The notes beneath the pieces were generated by a model. The model was given only the letters and a program-made list of their open reading frames with translations, was not told the origin of the DNA and ran no database searches. A stretch of DNA of 64,000 nt from Flavobacterium sp. RSP15. GTDB lineage: Bacteria > Bacteroidota > Bacteroidia > Flavobacteriales > Flavobacteriaceae. The position numbers and the translations under genes are program-made. The stretch lies in contig NZ_RYDL01000012.1 of assembly GCF_003968755.1 (NCBI RefSeq), positions 1 to 64,000 of the forward strand. Direction: 5' to 3'. Shown piece by piece: positions 16,676 to 25,758 of the stretch; within the stretch, counting starts at the first letter, position 1, and each line of letters starts with the position of its first letter.

Positions 16676-18682
16676 CTACTGGTTTATTAAAGCGGGAACC
16701 GCAGCAGCTTCCTCGTGATTGTCTAATATTTCATACGCTGAATTCATACTCTTAAATTCGGGTACTATCTTTTTCATTTGCGCTACCATTTCCTCATTGC
16801 CAAACAAATTAGCAATACTGATTAATTCCTCAACATCGGCGTGCAGCTTTTCAAACTCTTCCTGAATTTCCTGTGCAATCATGATTTTAGCATGGTGTGT
16901 GGGAATCGATTTAGAGGTATCATTGAGCAATTCCTCGTATAATTTCTCCCCGGGACGCAACCCTACAATTTGAATTTTAATATCTTTTTCTGGAATAAAT
17001 CCCGCTAACTTAATCATCTTTCGAGCCAAATCAATAATTTTCACCGGTTTTCCCATATCAAAAATATAAATCTCCCCTCCATTTCCCATTGCCCCGGCTT
17101 CCAGCACTAGTTGACAGGCCTCCGGGATTGTCATAAAATACCGAATAATATCCTTATGGGTGATGGTCAGCGGCCCTCCTTCGGCAATTTGTTTTGTAAA
17201 CAACGGCACAACAGAGCCATTGGATCCCAAAACATTGCCAAAACGTGTTGTAATAAATTTGGTTGCTTCCGCCCCTTTCTCCAACTGATCTTTCATCTGC
17301 AGGGACTGCACATATTTTTCGGCGATCCGCTTGCTGGCTCCCATTACATTGCTGGGATTTACCGCTTTATCCGTAGAGACCATCACAAATTTCTTTACGT
17401 TATAGCGACACGATAAATCGGCTACGTTTTTGGTCCCTTCAATATTAGTAAATATAGCCTGACAGGGATTTTCTTCCATCAGCGGAACATGTTTATAAGC
17501 GGCAGCATGATAGACAACCTGCGGACGGTAGGCTTTAAAGATTTCATCCATCGCCTGTCTGTTTCTGATATCTCCTATTACCGTACGTATTTTTACTGTG
17601 GCGCTTATGTTTTCGGTTTCCAGTTTTAAATGATGCAATGGGGTCTCCGCCTGATCCAGAATAATAATCTTCTTAGGATTAAACACCAATATTTGTCGGA
17701 CAATTTCACTTCCTATAGAGCCTGCTGCACCTGTAATCAAAACTACCTTATCCTTTAATTGTTTCGATATGGCTTTATTGTCCAGCACTATCGGTTTTCG
17801 CTCCAACAAATCTTCAATTTGTATGGTTTTTACTTTTTGGGAAATTTCCTTTTGATTTTCCCAATCGGAGATCAGAGGAACGGTAAATACTTTATAATTA
17901 TACTCCAGACACTGATCTACGATCACAATCTGTTCTTCTTTAGACAAACTTTTATCCGCTATAATGACACTTTCGGCACCTATAGAACGCATTAGTGTAG
18001 GCAACTTTTTCTTTTGCACCAAAATCGGCAGATTCAACATACGCTTCGATGCATTTTGATTGTTCTTATCTACAAATCCGACTATTTTAAAGCGCGATGG
18101 CGTTTCAAATTTCAGCGCATTCGCTACCGAAATCGCATTGGCATCGGTCCCATAAATTATGGTTCGTATCAATTTACTGTTGTTTTTTTCTGAAAAATAA
18201 AACTCAAACGTTTGCTTCACGACCACTCGGTATAAAAACAGGCCACAAAAAGAAAGTACAATATTGATAAAAAGGGCTGTATTTAGGAATGCTTTCTGTT
18301 TGAAAAAAATTTCGAAAAGAAAATTAAAGATAAAAAAAATAATCAGCACGGAAATTTGTGAAAATAACAACTTGACCGCATCAATATTAGAAGAGTGCCT
18401 GATGATTCCGGAATAGGTTCTGAAAAGCCAAAAGAAAAACAAATTAGTCGCAAAAAAACCGGCAATTAAAATTGTGCTGTGGTCGGTAATAATATAATCC
18501 ATTCCTGTTCCTTTAAAGATCAGAAAAGTAAACACAAAGGAGGTGGAAAGCACCATAAGGTCAATTAATATGATGATCCATCGGGGCAAATAACCCAAAT
18601 TATGCATACTCAGCATTCGGTTTATTCTTGAAAAGAATTTAGAATTAAATCGGGTTGCATTTATGTTGGTTTCCGGGTTCAA
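16676..18682 (-). CDS. Membrane-bound UDP-sugar 4,6-dehydratase, PglF/CapD/WbpM-like
   Basis: This enzyme most likely converts UDP-GlcNAc to the 4-keto-6-deoxy sugar at the inner membrane. The 668-residue protein begins with four membrane helices, then a first Rossmann-like region, and then the catalytic domain with VVLITGAAGSIGSEI near residue 315. MVSTDKAVNPSNVMGASKR is the active-site segment of the family, in which methionine replaces the usual tyrosine. It has the FlaA1/PglF architecture. Together with PglE, PglD and PglC homologues just upstream it would supply UDP-di-N-acetyl-bacillosamine. It has its own promoter element. Confidence 0.9.
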   Translation of the reverse strand: MNPETNINATRFNSKFFSRINRMLSMHNLGYLPRWIIILIDLMVLSTSFVFTFLIFKGTGMDYIITDHSTILIAGFFATNLFFFWLFRTYSGIIRHSSNIDAVKLLFSQISVLIIFFIFNFLFEIFFKQKAFLNTALFINIVLSFCGLFLYRVVVKQTFEFYFSEKNNSKLIRTIIYGTDANAISVANALKFETPSRFKIVGFVDKNNQNASKRMLNLPILVQKKKLPTLMRSIGAESVIIADKSLSKEEQIVIVDQCLEYNYKVFTVPLISDWENQKEISQKVKTIQIEDLLERKPIVLDNKAISKQLKDKVVLITGAAGSIGSEIVRQILVFNPKKIIILDQAETPLHHLKLETENISATVKIRTVIGDIRNRQAMDEIFKAYRPQVVYHAAAYKHVPLMEENPCQAIFTNIEGTKNVADLSCRYNVKKFVMVSTDKAVNPSNVMGASKRIAEKYVQSLQMKDQLEKGAEATKFITTRFGNVLGSNGSVVPLFTKQIAEGGPLTITHKDIIRYFMTIPEACQLVLEAGAMGNGGEIYIFDMGKPVKIIDLARKMIKLAGFIPEKDIKIQIVGLRPGEKLYEELLNDTSKSIPTHHAKIMIAQEIQEEFEKLHADVEELISIANLFGNEEMVAQMKKIVPEFKSMNSAYEILDNHEEAAAVPALINQ

Positions 18683-18725
18683 AATTTCTTGGTTTTAGGT
18701 TAGATGCGCGCAACGAAATTGACGT

Positions 18726-18733
18726 CAAAGATA
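18726..18733 (-). promoter_or_regulatory. Bacteroidetes-type -7 promoter element for the dehydratase gene
   Basis: On the minus strand this reads TATCTTTG, an exact match to TAnnTTTG, 44 bp upstream of the start codon. Confidence 0.5.
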
Positions 18734-18912
18734 TGAAATAAAACTTTTTCTTACACGAACTATTTTTTTTAAGACGAACAAAAAGACTATTCCGTGTGTG
18801 TTTCATCAATAAAAATAGAGGTGTATTGTTTTTCTTAGTACAATTATTCTTGGTTTATATTTGTTTTGTATTTTTTCTGCTGGATCGATCGTTTTCATAA
18901 ATATAATGGATG

Positions 18913-18955
18913 TTGTGAAGAGTGAAGAGTGAAGAGTGAAGAGTGAAGAGTGAGA
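18913..18955. repeat. 8-bp tandem repeat
   Basis: The octamer GTGAAGAG is repeated about five times without interruption. Slippage could change the copy number. It lies about 230 bp upstream of the dehydratase start, outside any gene. Confidence 0.85.
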
Positions 18956-19026
18956 AAGTGAATTGAGGAAATCTGTTTAGTACGAGGCCAAACTATTTAA
19001 AACGGCTTTTCTTTTTGTTATTTCAA

Positions 19027-19065
19027 TGAAGGAGACCCGAACGCTGTGTTCAAACAAGCGAAGCA
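19027..19065. repeat. 39-bp direct repeat, copy 1
   Basis: The sequence GAAGGAGACCCGAACGCTGT continues to CGAAGCA and recurs with a few changes at 19732-19769 in the same orientation. The two copies flank the gene at 19070-19513. Confidence 0.7.
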
Positions 19066-19069
19066 CATC

Positions 19070-19513
19070 TTATAGGAAGTTTTTTACCACGGATTGCACT
19101 GATTTAAACTCTGAAACAAAGTCATTCGCATAGGTAACATTTTTTCTGGAAACAAATATTTCATCATAGTCAAATCGCCCTTTATTGATCAACATAACAT
19201 AAGAGTAGTTCTTTATATGACTCGTCAATATACCCGAAATTATGATTGTCCCTAAAAATAAAAAATGAAACAGAATACTTACATTAAAAAAGGCTTCTAC
19301 TTTTAAAGACAATACAATCAGGAAAACCAAAATCAAAATATTGAGTGTATAATTTCTATTTTTTACTAGTCTCACATTTGTAATTTGGTTTGGATGCAGT
19401 ATGACTTTTTCTCTACCAGTATTAAAAATTACTTTCGATTCTAAAATTAAAAAAAGAGCATTTTGCTCTATAATTTTTTCCGTATGATTATAAAACTTAT
19501 CCGTATCTTCCAT
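19070..19513 (-). CDS. Small membrane protein of unknown function
   Basis: I do not recognise a named family. The 147-residue protein (from ATG; a TTG four codons earlier is possible) starts MEDTDKFYNHTEKII. It has a short soluble part (FNTGREKVILHPNQITNVRLVKNRNY), then two adjacent hydrophobic segments near residues 55-75 and 80-100. A polar C-terminal part with YVMLINKGRFDYDEIFVS follows. This layout resembles small membrane proteins with a PH-like domain, but that is a guess. The gene is isolated inside the polysaccharide locus, flanked by direct repeats, and its last codons run into a repeat-like sequence (ACCACGGATTGCACTGATTT), so the 3' end may have been altered. Confidence 0.6.
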   Translation of the reverse strand: MEDTDKFYNHTEKIIEQNALFLILESKVIFNTGREKVILHPNQITNVRLVKNRNYTLNILILVFLIVLSLKVEAFFNVSILFHFLFLGTIIISGILTSHIKNYSYVMLINKGRFDYDEIFVSRKNVTYANDFVSEFKSVQSVVKNFL

Positions 19514-19731
19514 TTTGTACAGCAATAAAATTTATATATTCTTACCAAAAACAGCTTACTATACCTAAATAAAATTCATTGCCCCCAATAAACCTTTTGC
19601 AAGCTGCTTGGCAAGAGAAATCCAAATCTAAAACGAATATAAAATGTTAAATTTGATTTATTATTTTTTACTCTATAATTTCAAAAAAAATACTAATGGT
19701 TTATATTTAGCGAAAAGGAAAGAAGATTGAG

Positions 19732-19769
19732 GAAGGAGTCCCGAGAGCTGTGTTCGAATAAACGAAGCA
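19732..19769. repeat. 39-bp direct repeat, copy 2
   Basis: This reads GAAGGAGTCCCGAGAGCTGT and continues to AACGAAGCA, the same pattern as at 19027-19065 with a few substitutions, in the same orientation. Confidence 0.7.
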
Positions 19770-19868
19770 AATCAAATAACGTGTCTTTTTTAACACAGAT
19801 TACACCAATTTTCACAGATTATTTTTTGAATGGGAAGAGGAACTCAGTCCCAACTATTATAGAATGTC

Positions 19869-20170
19869 GTATTAAAAATAGAGAAAATGACGCAACAGAT
19901 TGCTATTAAACTACTGTTTACAATAGTGCTTCTTTTGACTTTATGACTTTTAAACTTTCGACCTACTTAAGTAACAAATACTATGTAGTGTATTAAAAAT
20001 AGAAAAAATTACGCAACAGATTGATATTACACTACTTTTTATAATAGTGCTTCTTTTGACTTTATGACTTTTAAACTTTCGACTTACTTAAGTAACAATC
20101 TAATTTAAAGCTGTTTTACTTAAAGTTAATTCTTTTGACTTTACGACTTTTAAACTTTCGACTTTCTTAT
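19869..20170. repeat. 121-bp tandem repeat with a third partial copy
   Basis: Copy one begins with GTATTAAAAATAGAGAAAAT at 19869 and copy two with nearly the same sequence at 19990, a period of 121 bp. Each contains ACGCAACAGATTG, an ACTACT...ATAGTGCTTC arch and CTTTTGACTTTATGACTTTT followed by AAACTTTCGAC. A third copy of the last part lies at about 20130-20170. An inverted relative is at 11837-11920. Confidence 0.85.
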
Positions 20171-20252
20171 TCCCGCTGTGGCTAAATTATTCGGAAATTT
20201 TGTTTTGGACTGCAGCTATCACTATCCGTACTGCATCGAATATGTGCCCCTT

Positions 20253-21392
20253 TTACGCAAACAAATTAAGTATGGCTGTTTTTATTCTGTTTCTGTCATC
20301 GACTGTCAAATTAGAACCGGAAGGCAGACACAACCCATTTTCGAATAAGGTTTCAGCAACAGTAGTGCCGTAATACGGGTATTTTTCAAAAATAGGTTGC
20401 AAATGCATCGGCTTCCACAAAGGCCGTGATTCTATATTTTCTGTTTCCAGTGCCAATCGCATGGTTTCCCTAGTCATTCCATTGGCCTTTTCAGGATCAA
20501 CTAAAATGGCACTCAACCAATAATTGGCAAAATAATCAGTGTTGGGAACCGTAAAAACAGTCACACCGGGGATTTCTTTAAAAATAGTGGCATAAAAATC
20601 ATGCATCAGCCTGCGTTGTTCCACATGATCATCCAAGACTTCCATTTGGCCCCGACCAATGCCAGCACAAATATTACTCATGCGATAATTGTATCCTATT
20701 TCAGTATGCTGGTAATGCGGCGCAGCATCTCTGGATTGGGTAGCAAAAAAAATGGCTTTTTCTTTAAGCGCTGCTGTAGGTGTCACAATTGCTCCACCGC
20801 CTGATGTGGTGATAATTTTATTGCCATTAAAAGACAATACGCCAATATCGCCAAAAGTACCACATTTTTGTCCCTTGAAACTGCTCCCCAAAGCTTCGGC
20901 ACTGTCCTCTAGAATTGGAATTTCATAGGCATCTGCAACAGCACGAACCGCTTCTATTTGATACGGCACGCCATACAAGTGGACGGCTATAATGGCTTTG
21001 GGTTTGGTCCCTTTGGCTATTTCACTGACAATAGCTTCCTCGAGTGCTATAGGACATAAATTCCAAGTATCCCATTCGCTGTCAATAAATACGGGAGTTG
21101 CACCTTGGTAGAGAATAGGGTTTGCCGAGGCCGAAAACGTCATGCTCTGACACAGTACGATATCTCCAGCTTGCACGCCTAGCAAAATAAGTCCCAAATG
21201 AATGGCTGCTGTTCCGGAACTCAAAGCACCAACGGCTGCATCATTGCCTAAATAGGATTCTAAATCCTGTTCCATCCCTGTAACATTTGGTCCTAACGGA
21301 GCAACCCAATTCGTATCAAAAGCTTCCTGTACGTATTTTTGTTCAGTTCCGCCCATATGTGGAGACGAAAGCCATATTTTTGAATTATTCAT
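20253..21392 (-). CDS. pglE: Sugar aminotransferase, DegT/DnrJ/EryC1/StrS family (PglE-like)
   Basis: This PLP-dependent enzyme adds an amino group, from glutamate, to the keto carbon of a UDP-sugar, here probably C4 of UDP-4-keto-6-deoxy-GlcNAc. The protein has 379 residues, the usual length. The cofactor lysine is Lys192 in LSFNGNKIITTSGGGA, and the PLP-phosphate region SSGTAAIHLGL is visible near residue 58. It overlaps the acetyltransferase gene by 8 bp. The order dehydratase, aminotransferase, acetyltransferase and phosphosugar transferase matches the bacillosamine pathway. Confidence 0.92.
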   Translation of the reverse strand: MNNSKIWLSSPHMGGTEQKYVQEAFDTNWVAPLGPNVTGMEQDLESYLGNDAAVGALSSGTAAIHLGLILLGVQAGDIVLCQSMTFSASANPILYQGATPVFIDSEWDTWNLCPIALEEAIVSEIAKGTKPKAIIAVHLYGVPYQIEAVRAVADAYEIPILEDSAEALGSSFKGQKCGTFGDIGVLSFNGNKIITTSGGGAIVTPTAALKEKAIFFATQSRDAAPHYQHTEIGYNYRMSNICAGIGRGQMEVLDDHVEQRRLMHDFYATIFKEIPGVTVFTVPNTDYFANYWLSAILVDPEKANGMTRETMRLALETENIESRPLWKPMHLQPIFEKYPYYGTTVAETLFENGLCLPSGSNLTVDDRNRIKTAILNLFA

Positions 21393-21996
21393 GTTCTCTG
21401 TTGTATTTTATAATTTTACCTGGATTTCCTACCACTACGGCATAATCCGGAACGTCACTAATAACAACAGCTCCGGCTCCAATTGTTGCCCATTTTCCAA
21501 TTTTAATTCCTTGAATTACTATCGCTCCCATACCTATATGTGTTCCTTCGCCTACGGTAACACCACCGGCAAGAGCCGCATTGGGTGAAACATGAACAAA
21601 GTCACCTATTTTGCACTCGTGTTCAATTATTGCTGCAGTATTAATGATGCAATGCTGTCCAATGAACGCGTCCGGGTTTATTACAGCTGCGGCCATGATC
21701 ACCGTCCCTCCGCCTACAGTGGCATGAGCAGAAACTACGGCTTTAGCATGCACGGCAATTGGGTACGCTGCAGCTAAATGTGTTACAATTTTTTTTCTGG
21801 TGCCGTTATCCCCCACGGAAACGATAATATTTTTATCCGAAAAAGTTTCAAACTCCTTTGTATTAAAAACAGGAATACCATAAAGCTCGTCCTGATTGGG
21901 ATGATCATCTACTATTCCATTGATTGTCAATTGTTGTGTAGAAGCTATCGTATCAATTATAACTTTGCAATGTCCGCTGGCCCCATATAAATACAT
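21385..21996 (-). CDS. pglD: UDP-amino-sugar N-acetyltransferase (PglD-like)
   Basis: This left-handed beta-helix acetyltransferase transfers acetyl from acetyl-CoA to the 4-amino group of a UDP-amino-sugar. The N-terminal Rossmann-like part (MYLYGASGHCKVIIDTI) binds the nucleotide sugar. The C-terminal hexapeptide repeats include NTAAIIEHECKIGDFVHVSP with the catalytic histidine of the PglD family. The length, 203 residues, is typical. It sits one base downstream of the PglC-like gene and overlaps the aminotransferase gene. Confidence 0.92.
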   Translation of the reverse strand: MYLYGASGHCKVIIDTIASTQQLTINGIVDDHPNQDELYGIPVFNTKEFETFSDKNIIVSVGDNGTRKKIVTHLAAAYPIAVHAKAVVSAHATVGGGTVIMAAAVINPDAFIGQHCIINTAAIIEHECKIGDFVHVSPNAALAGGVTVGEGTHIGMGAIVIQGIKIGKWATIGAGAVVISDVPDYAVVVGNPGKIIKYNREHE

Positions 21997-21997
21997 A

Positions 21998-22600
21998 TCA
22001 ATTTCCTTTGAATGGTTCTGTTGTTGCTGTATTTTCAGTATTTATTCCTTCTCGAACAAGTACTTTTTTCAAGGTTAAAAAAAATATTTTTAAATCCAAC
22101 ATGAAAGACAAGTGACCCACATACCATACATCATAGTCGAATTTTTGTTCCCAGCTGATTGCATTACGGCCATTTACTTGCGCCCATCCTGTAATTCCCG
22201 GCCTTACTTCATGCCTTCTATTTTGAAAATCAGAATAAAGTTCTAGATATTGTGGCAATAATGGTCTTGGCCCTATTAAACTCATTTCTCCTTTCAATAC
22301 ATTAAGCAATTGGGGAATTTCATCCAATGACGTTTTACGCACAAAAATCCCTATTTTCGTCAATCGTTCTCCATCAGGCAATAAAGCGCCCTCACTGTCT
22401 TTTTTGTCATTCATCGTTTTAAACTTGATGATATTAAAAAGTCGTCCCTTTTTGCCGGGACGCAGTTGAAAGAAAAAAGGTTTGCCATTGTTGGCAGTAG
22501 TTAAACCTATAATGACAAATAACAATAGTGGACTTAAAATGAGTAATCCTAAAAGTGCTATGCTAAAATCTAATATTTTTTTGAAATAGGCTTTATACAT
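21998..22600 (-). CDS. pglC: Initiating phosphosugar transferase (PglC-like)
   Basis: This enzyme starts the repeat unit by moving a sugar-1-phosphate from UDP onto undecaprenyl phosphate at the inner membrane. The 200-residue protein is the small monotopic form. It has one N-terminal membrane-inserted helix (FSIALLGLLILSPLLLFVIIGL), then RPGKKGRLFNIIKFKTM, the catalytic dyad in RKTSLDEIPQLLNVLKG, and MSLIGPRPLLPQY. With PglF, PglE and PglD homologues beside it the natural donor is probably UDP-di-N-acetyl-bacillosamine. Confidence 0.92.
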   Translation of the reverse strand: MYKAYFKKILDFSIALLGLLILSPLLLFVIIGLTTANNGKPFFFQLRPGKKGRLFNIIKFKTMNDKKDSEGALLPDGERLTKIGIFVRKTSLDEIPQLLNVLKGEMSLIGPRPLLPQYLELYSDFQNRRHEVRPGITGWAQVNGRNAISWEQKFDYDVWYVGHLSFMLDLKIFFLTLKKVLVREGINTENTATTEPFKGN

Positions 22601-22602
22601 TT

Positions 22603-23844
22603 CTATAAGATTTTTTGTATTTCTGATGCATACTCTTTTGCTAATTCCCCTCTATCAAAGTGCTTTTTAGCAAAGTTATAGCCATTTATTCCCATCTGAT
22701 TTAATTCATTCTTGTCCTTTGTTAATAATTCTAATACGCCACTCACAATTGCATTAGTATTTTCGGGTTCTACATATACACCACATTTTGCATCATTTAA
22801 TAGTTCCCTGGAAACGCCATCAATAGCCAATAAAATTGGTTTTTTACACGACATATAATCAAATGATTTATTTGAGTAAATGGTTTTGAAGGTATCAACC
22901 TTCTTTAAAACAGATGCTCCAACATCTGACGCTAAAATATATTTAAACACCTCTTTTTTGGATACAGAATCTCTAAAAACAACATTTTTTAAATTCCTTT
23001 TGCTCACTTCCTTTAATAATTCCTCTTTTTTCATTCCAGCACCAATCAATTGAAAAATCACGTTGGTTTCCGTTAATTTTTCTGCAGCATCTATCAATTG
23101 AATTAAATGGTTTGCAACACCATGCGCACCCACGTAGGTTATTACAAATTTGCCCTCCAAACCCAAATCCTTTTTGAATTTAGCAGCGTCAAAATCCTGA
23201 TCTATTTTTTCAGCCAAACAAAAATCGGCTGCATTTGGAATAAATATCACCTTATCCTTTGGCACTTTCTTTTCATTGATTAATTTGTCTCTAAAAGCAG
23301 GCGTTAATACATTAATCAATGTTGCTTTTTTATAGATAAATTTCTCGAACCAAAAAGCGAATTTAATAATGCCCCTATTTTTTAATACACCTGTATCTAT
23401 AGCTGATTCCGGCCATAAATCTCGAATTTCAAACACAAATGGGAGTCGTTTTATTTTAGAAAGCACATAGGCCGTAATCCCCACAAATAAAGGTGGAGAA
23501 GTCACCACAATAACATCATATTTTCCTTTAATTTTAAATAACCCCGCATAGATACTAGAAAAAACAAATGAAAAATAGGCCCATAATCTGCCTGCAAAAT
23601 TGGTATTGTAACTTTCCGAAACATGACAGCGAACCACATCTACATTTCTATAAAACTGATTTTCTATAACAATAAACTTTCCTTTATATTTCAAGGATTT
23701 TTCCCCTGTAGCATAGTGAACCATTCCGGACAGCACTGTAATTTCATGACCTTGAGCAGACCAGACTTGTGTCATTTCGTTGAATCGAGAACCTCCACCA
23801 TCTCCCTTCTCCAAAAAATATTGATGAATTAATAAAATCTTCAT
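22603..23844 (-). CDS. Glycosyltransferase family 4 (WbuB-like)
   Basis: This 413-residue GT-B retaining glycosyltransferase starts MKILLIHQYFLEKGDGGGSRF, as WbuB-type enzymes do. The C-terminal half has YVGAHGVANHL and a region around EPENTNAIVSGVLELL typical of GT4 proteins. WbuB-type enzymes often add the second sugar, and the position directly before the PglC gene fits that. The actual donor and linkage cannot be read from the sequence. Confidence 0.88.
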   Translation of the reverse strand: MKILLIHQYFLEKGDGGGSRFNEMTQVWSAQGHEITVLSGMVHYATGEKSLKYKGKFIVIENQFYRNVDVVRCHVSESYNTNFAGRLWAYFSFVFSSIYAGLFKIKGKYDVIVVTSPPLFVGITAYVLSKIKRLPFVFEIRDLWPESAIDTGVLKNRGIIKFAFWFEKFIYKKATLINVLTPAFRDKLINEKKVPKDKVIFIPNAADFCLAEKIDQDFDAAKFKKDLGLEGKFVITYVGAHGVANHLIQLIDAAEKLTETNVIFQLIGAGMKKEELLKEVSKRNLKNVVFRDSVSKKEVFKYILASDVGASVLKKVDTFKTIYSNKSFDYMSCKKPILLAIDGVSRELLNDAKCGVYVEPENTNAIVSGVLELLTKDKNELNQMGINGYNFAKKHFDRGELAKEYASEIQKIL

Positions 23845-23846
23845 TT

Positions 23847-25742
23847 CTATTGATCTTTTTCTTTATAAAGCAATGTTGTTTTTATTTTATCTTTAAACAG
23901 CAATGCTGTTGCTTTTCCACTTTTCTTTTGTCCGTATCCTTGGGAATTATAAGAGATCTTTTGTTCTTCTGTAACCTCTTCATTTGTTTCTGTAACTGCA
24001 TTTAGCTGCCAAAGATAATCATCATGGTGCCAAATTTGACTTTTTATTAATCCTTCCGTTTTTGCAACCTCATCGGTTACTTCCCAAGCTTGTTTCTCTT
24101 TATTTATTTTTATGATTCTTGTATGGGCGCACTTCGGATTTATAAAACGAAAACCACTGATAGTTCCTTCAAAAATATAATCATTTTCAGTTTCTGTCCA
24201 ACTTGCGTTTAACGCTTGTGACCAATAATACCAAATAAAGCGATTTCCTTTCAACATTTGGGAATTGTTAGCTACCAATACGGTATTATGGCTGATAGAG
24301 CCTGTAAAATAATCCTGATACTTTTTTTCTGTATTGTATTTATAGGTTCCTGAATCTCTTAATACATTATTCCCTTTTATCCAAACATCCAAATGCAGGT
24401 TATCGGCGTGAGAAGGTCTGTCTTTATGATTTCCACATCTAATAAAAGTGAATGATTTATTTGTTCTGCAACAATAGTAACCACCATTTTGAAAAACCAT
24501 TGCTCCAACTTGTTTTTTTAAAGGTTGTTTTCTTTTTAAATCATTTATTTCAGTTTGACACCAATTGTAATCTTCATTGATATTTTCGTCGAAATATAAT
24601 TTTTCTTTTGTTAAAATGCGATGGAGGGTATTTAATTGAGGTCTATAATCTCTAAAAGCAGTATTGGAAAACGAAAAAAACAGCGCCCCATCATTTGCTC
24701 CATAATTGGGTAACTCACCATTTTCTTCCTGAAGACATTGATACAAAAAGTTTAAACTTTTATACGCTTTTATATAGAATTCCTCTGAAAATGGTTTTTT
24801 GTGCAGTTCGGTAACTGAAATTCCTAAAGAAAATAACTGTACTAACACCCTATGATAATTCATGCTAAACTGCAAAAAAGTACCATCTTCATATACCTGA
24901 TAAGCCACTTCCTGCTCTAACCATTTTCGTCCCTCTTTCGCCCACTTTTTTGTTTCCGGGATATATGGAAATAACAGTTCGCTTATTGTCAATGCTACGG
25001 TTTCGGTTATGGCATGGTTGTTTCGAACCGCAATTCTCGAAAAATCGATGTGATGATACACATGATGCAGCGACCAATAAATAGTGTTCTGGATTTTATT
25101 CCAAAGTTCTTCGGTTAAAGCATCTGAATTTTTATAAAATGTCAAAGCATACATCCAATTGAACAATCGCAATGAAATTTCCTGGCTACATTTCCAATTG
25201 GGTCCCTGATTAATGGGATTGGCATCTATCCAACTTTCAATTTCAGAAAAAACAAAAACGGAATGATCATCATCAAAATGATAATCATATCTCATTATGG
25301 TTAAAACATGGGGAAATCTGGATTTTTCCCAAACATATTTTATGTCTCCATTCGCAGAGTTAAAGTCATTTATTTCCGACCAATGTTTGGTGCCGTCGTA
25401 TTTAAATCCTGTTTCAGGATTGGTAGTCCAGTCATAATTTAAACCCAAATTTTTCCATTCTGAACTAAAAAAACAAATTTCTCCATTCAAAATTTTACGT
25501 ACTGAATCTTTTAGAGATCCATTTGGATTTTTAGAAAACGATATCGATTCTCGTTCCTTGATTATAAAAGGAATATCGAGTTTTTTCCAATCTTGGAGCG
25601 ACATAAAACATTTATTTTGAGGGTTTACCGGATGCTTTTTCTTCAACAACCCCATTCGCTTCTCCAATTCATGTCGAATTCTGTAGGAGGTATAACGGAT
25701 TCCCATATTTTGAAACAGTTGATACGCTAATTTAATATTCAA
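23847..25742 (-). CDS. Heparinase II/III-like protein
   Basis: This 631-residue protein has the two-part layout of heparinase II/III-family enzymes. An alpha/alpha-barrel N-terminal half includes WSLHHVYHHIDFSRIAVRNNH, and a beta-sandwich half includes RPSHADNLHLDVWIKG and SISHNTVLVANNSQ. No signal peptide is seen, and the start resembles other homologues from O-antigen and capsule loci. In such loci these proteins accompany the bi-domain oxidoreductase gene, as here (16 bp apart). They may trim or modify the polymer or act in assembly of a uronic-acid-containing unit. The reaction is not established. Confidence 0.87.
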   Translation of the reverse strand: MNIKLAYQLFQNMGIRYTSYRIRHELEKRMGLLKKKHPVNPQNKCFMSLQDWKKLDIPFIIKERESISFSKNPNGSLKDSVRKILNGEICFFSSEWKNLGLNYDWTTNPETGFKYDGTKHWSEINDFNSANGDIKYVWEKSRFPHVLTIMRYDYHFDDDHSVFVFSEIESWIDANPINQGPNWKCSQEISLRLFNWMYALTFYKNSDALTEELWNKIQNTIYWSLHHVYHHIDFSRIAVRNNHAITETVALTISELLFPYIPETKKWAKEGRKWLEQEVAYQVYEDGTFLQFSMNYHRVLVQLFSLGISVTELHKKPFSEEFYIKAYKSLNFLYQCLQEENGELPNYGANDGALFFSFSNTAFRDYRPQLNTLHRILTKEKLYFDENINEDYNWCQTEINDLKRKQPLKKQVGAMVFQNGGYYCCRTNKSFTFIRCGNHKDRPSHADNLHLDVWIKGNNVLRDSGTYKYNTEKKYQDYFTGSISHNTVLVANNSQMLKGNRFIWYYWSQALNASWTETENDYIFEGTISGFRFINPKCAHTRIIKINKEKQAWEVTDEVAKTEGLIKSQIWHHDDYLWQLNAVTETNEEVTEEQKISYNSQGYGQKKSGKATALLFKDKIKTTLLYKEKDQ

Positions 25743-25758
25743 TTGGTTTACTTTTTAA

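Larger units (their letters stand above)
18683..19069. other. Intergenic region with promoter and tandem repeat
   Basis: This 387-bp gap holds the promoter element of the dehydratase gene, an 8-bp tandem repeat (18913-18955) and one of two copies of a 39-bp sequence (19027-19065) that flank the small membrane protein gene. No coding sequence is supported. Confidence 0.5.
19514..20252. other. Repeat-rich intergenic region
   Basis: This 739-bp gap has no supported gene. It contains the second copy of the 39-bp direct repeat, a sequence AACACAGATTACACC related to one at the end of the preceding gene, and two and a half copies of a 121-bp tandem repeat. It separates the aminotransferase end of the main operon from the isolated gene at 19.1 kb. 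Confidence 0.6.
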
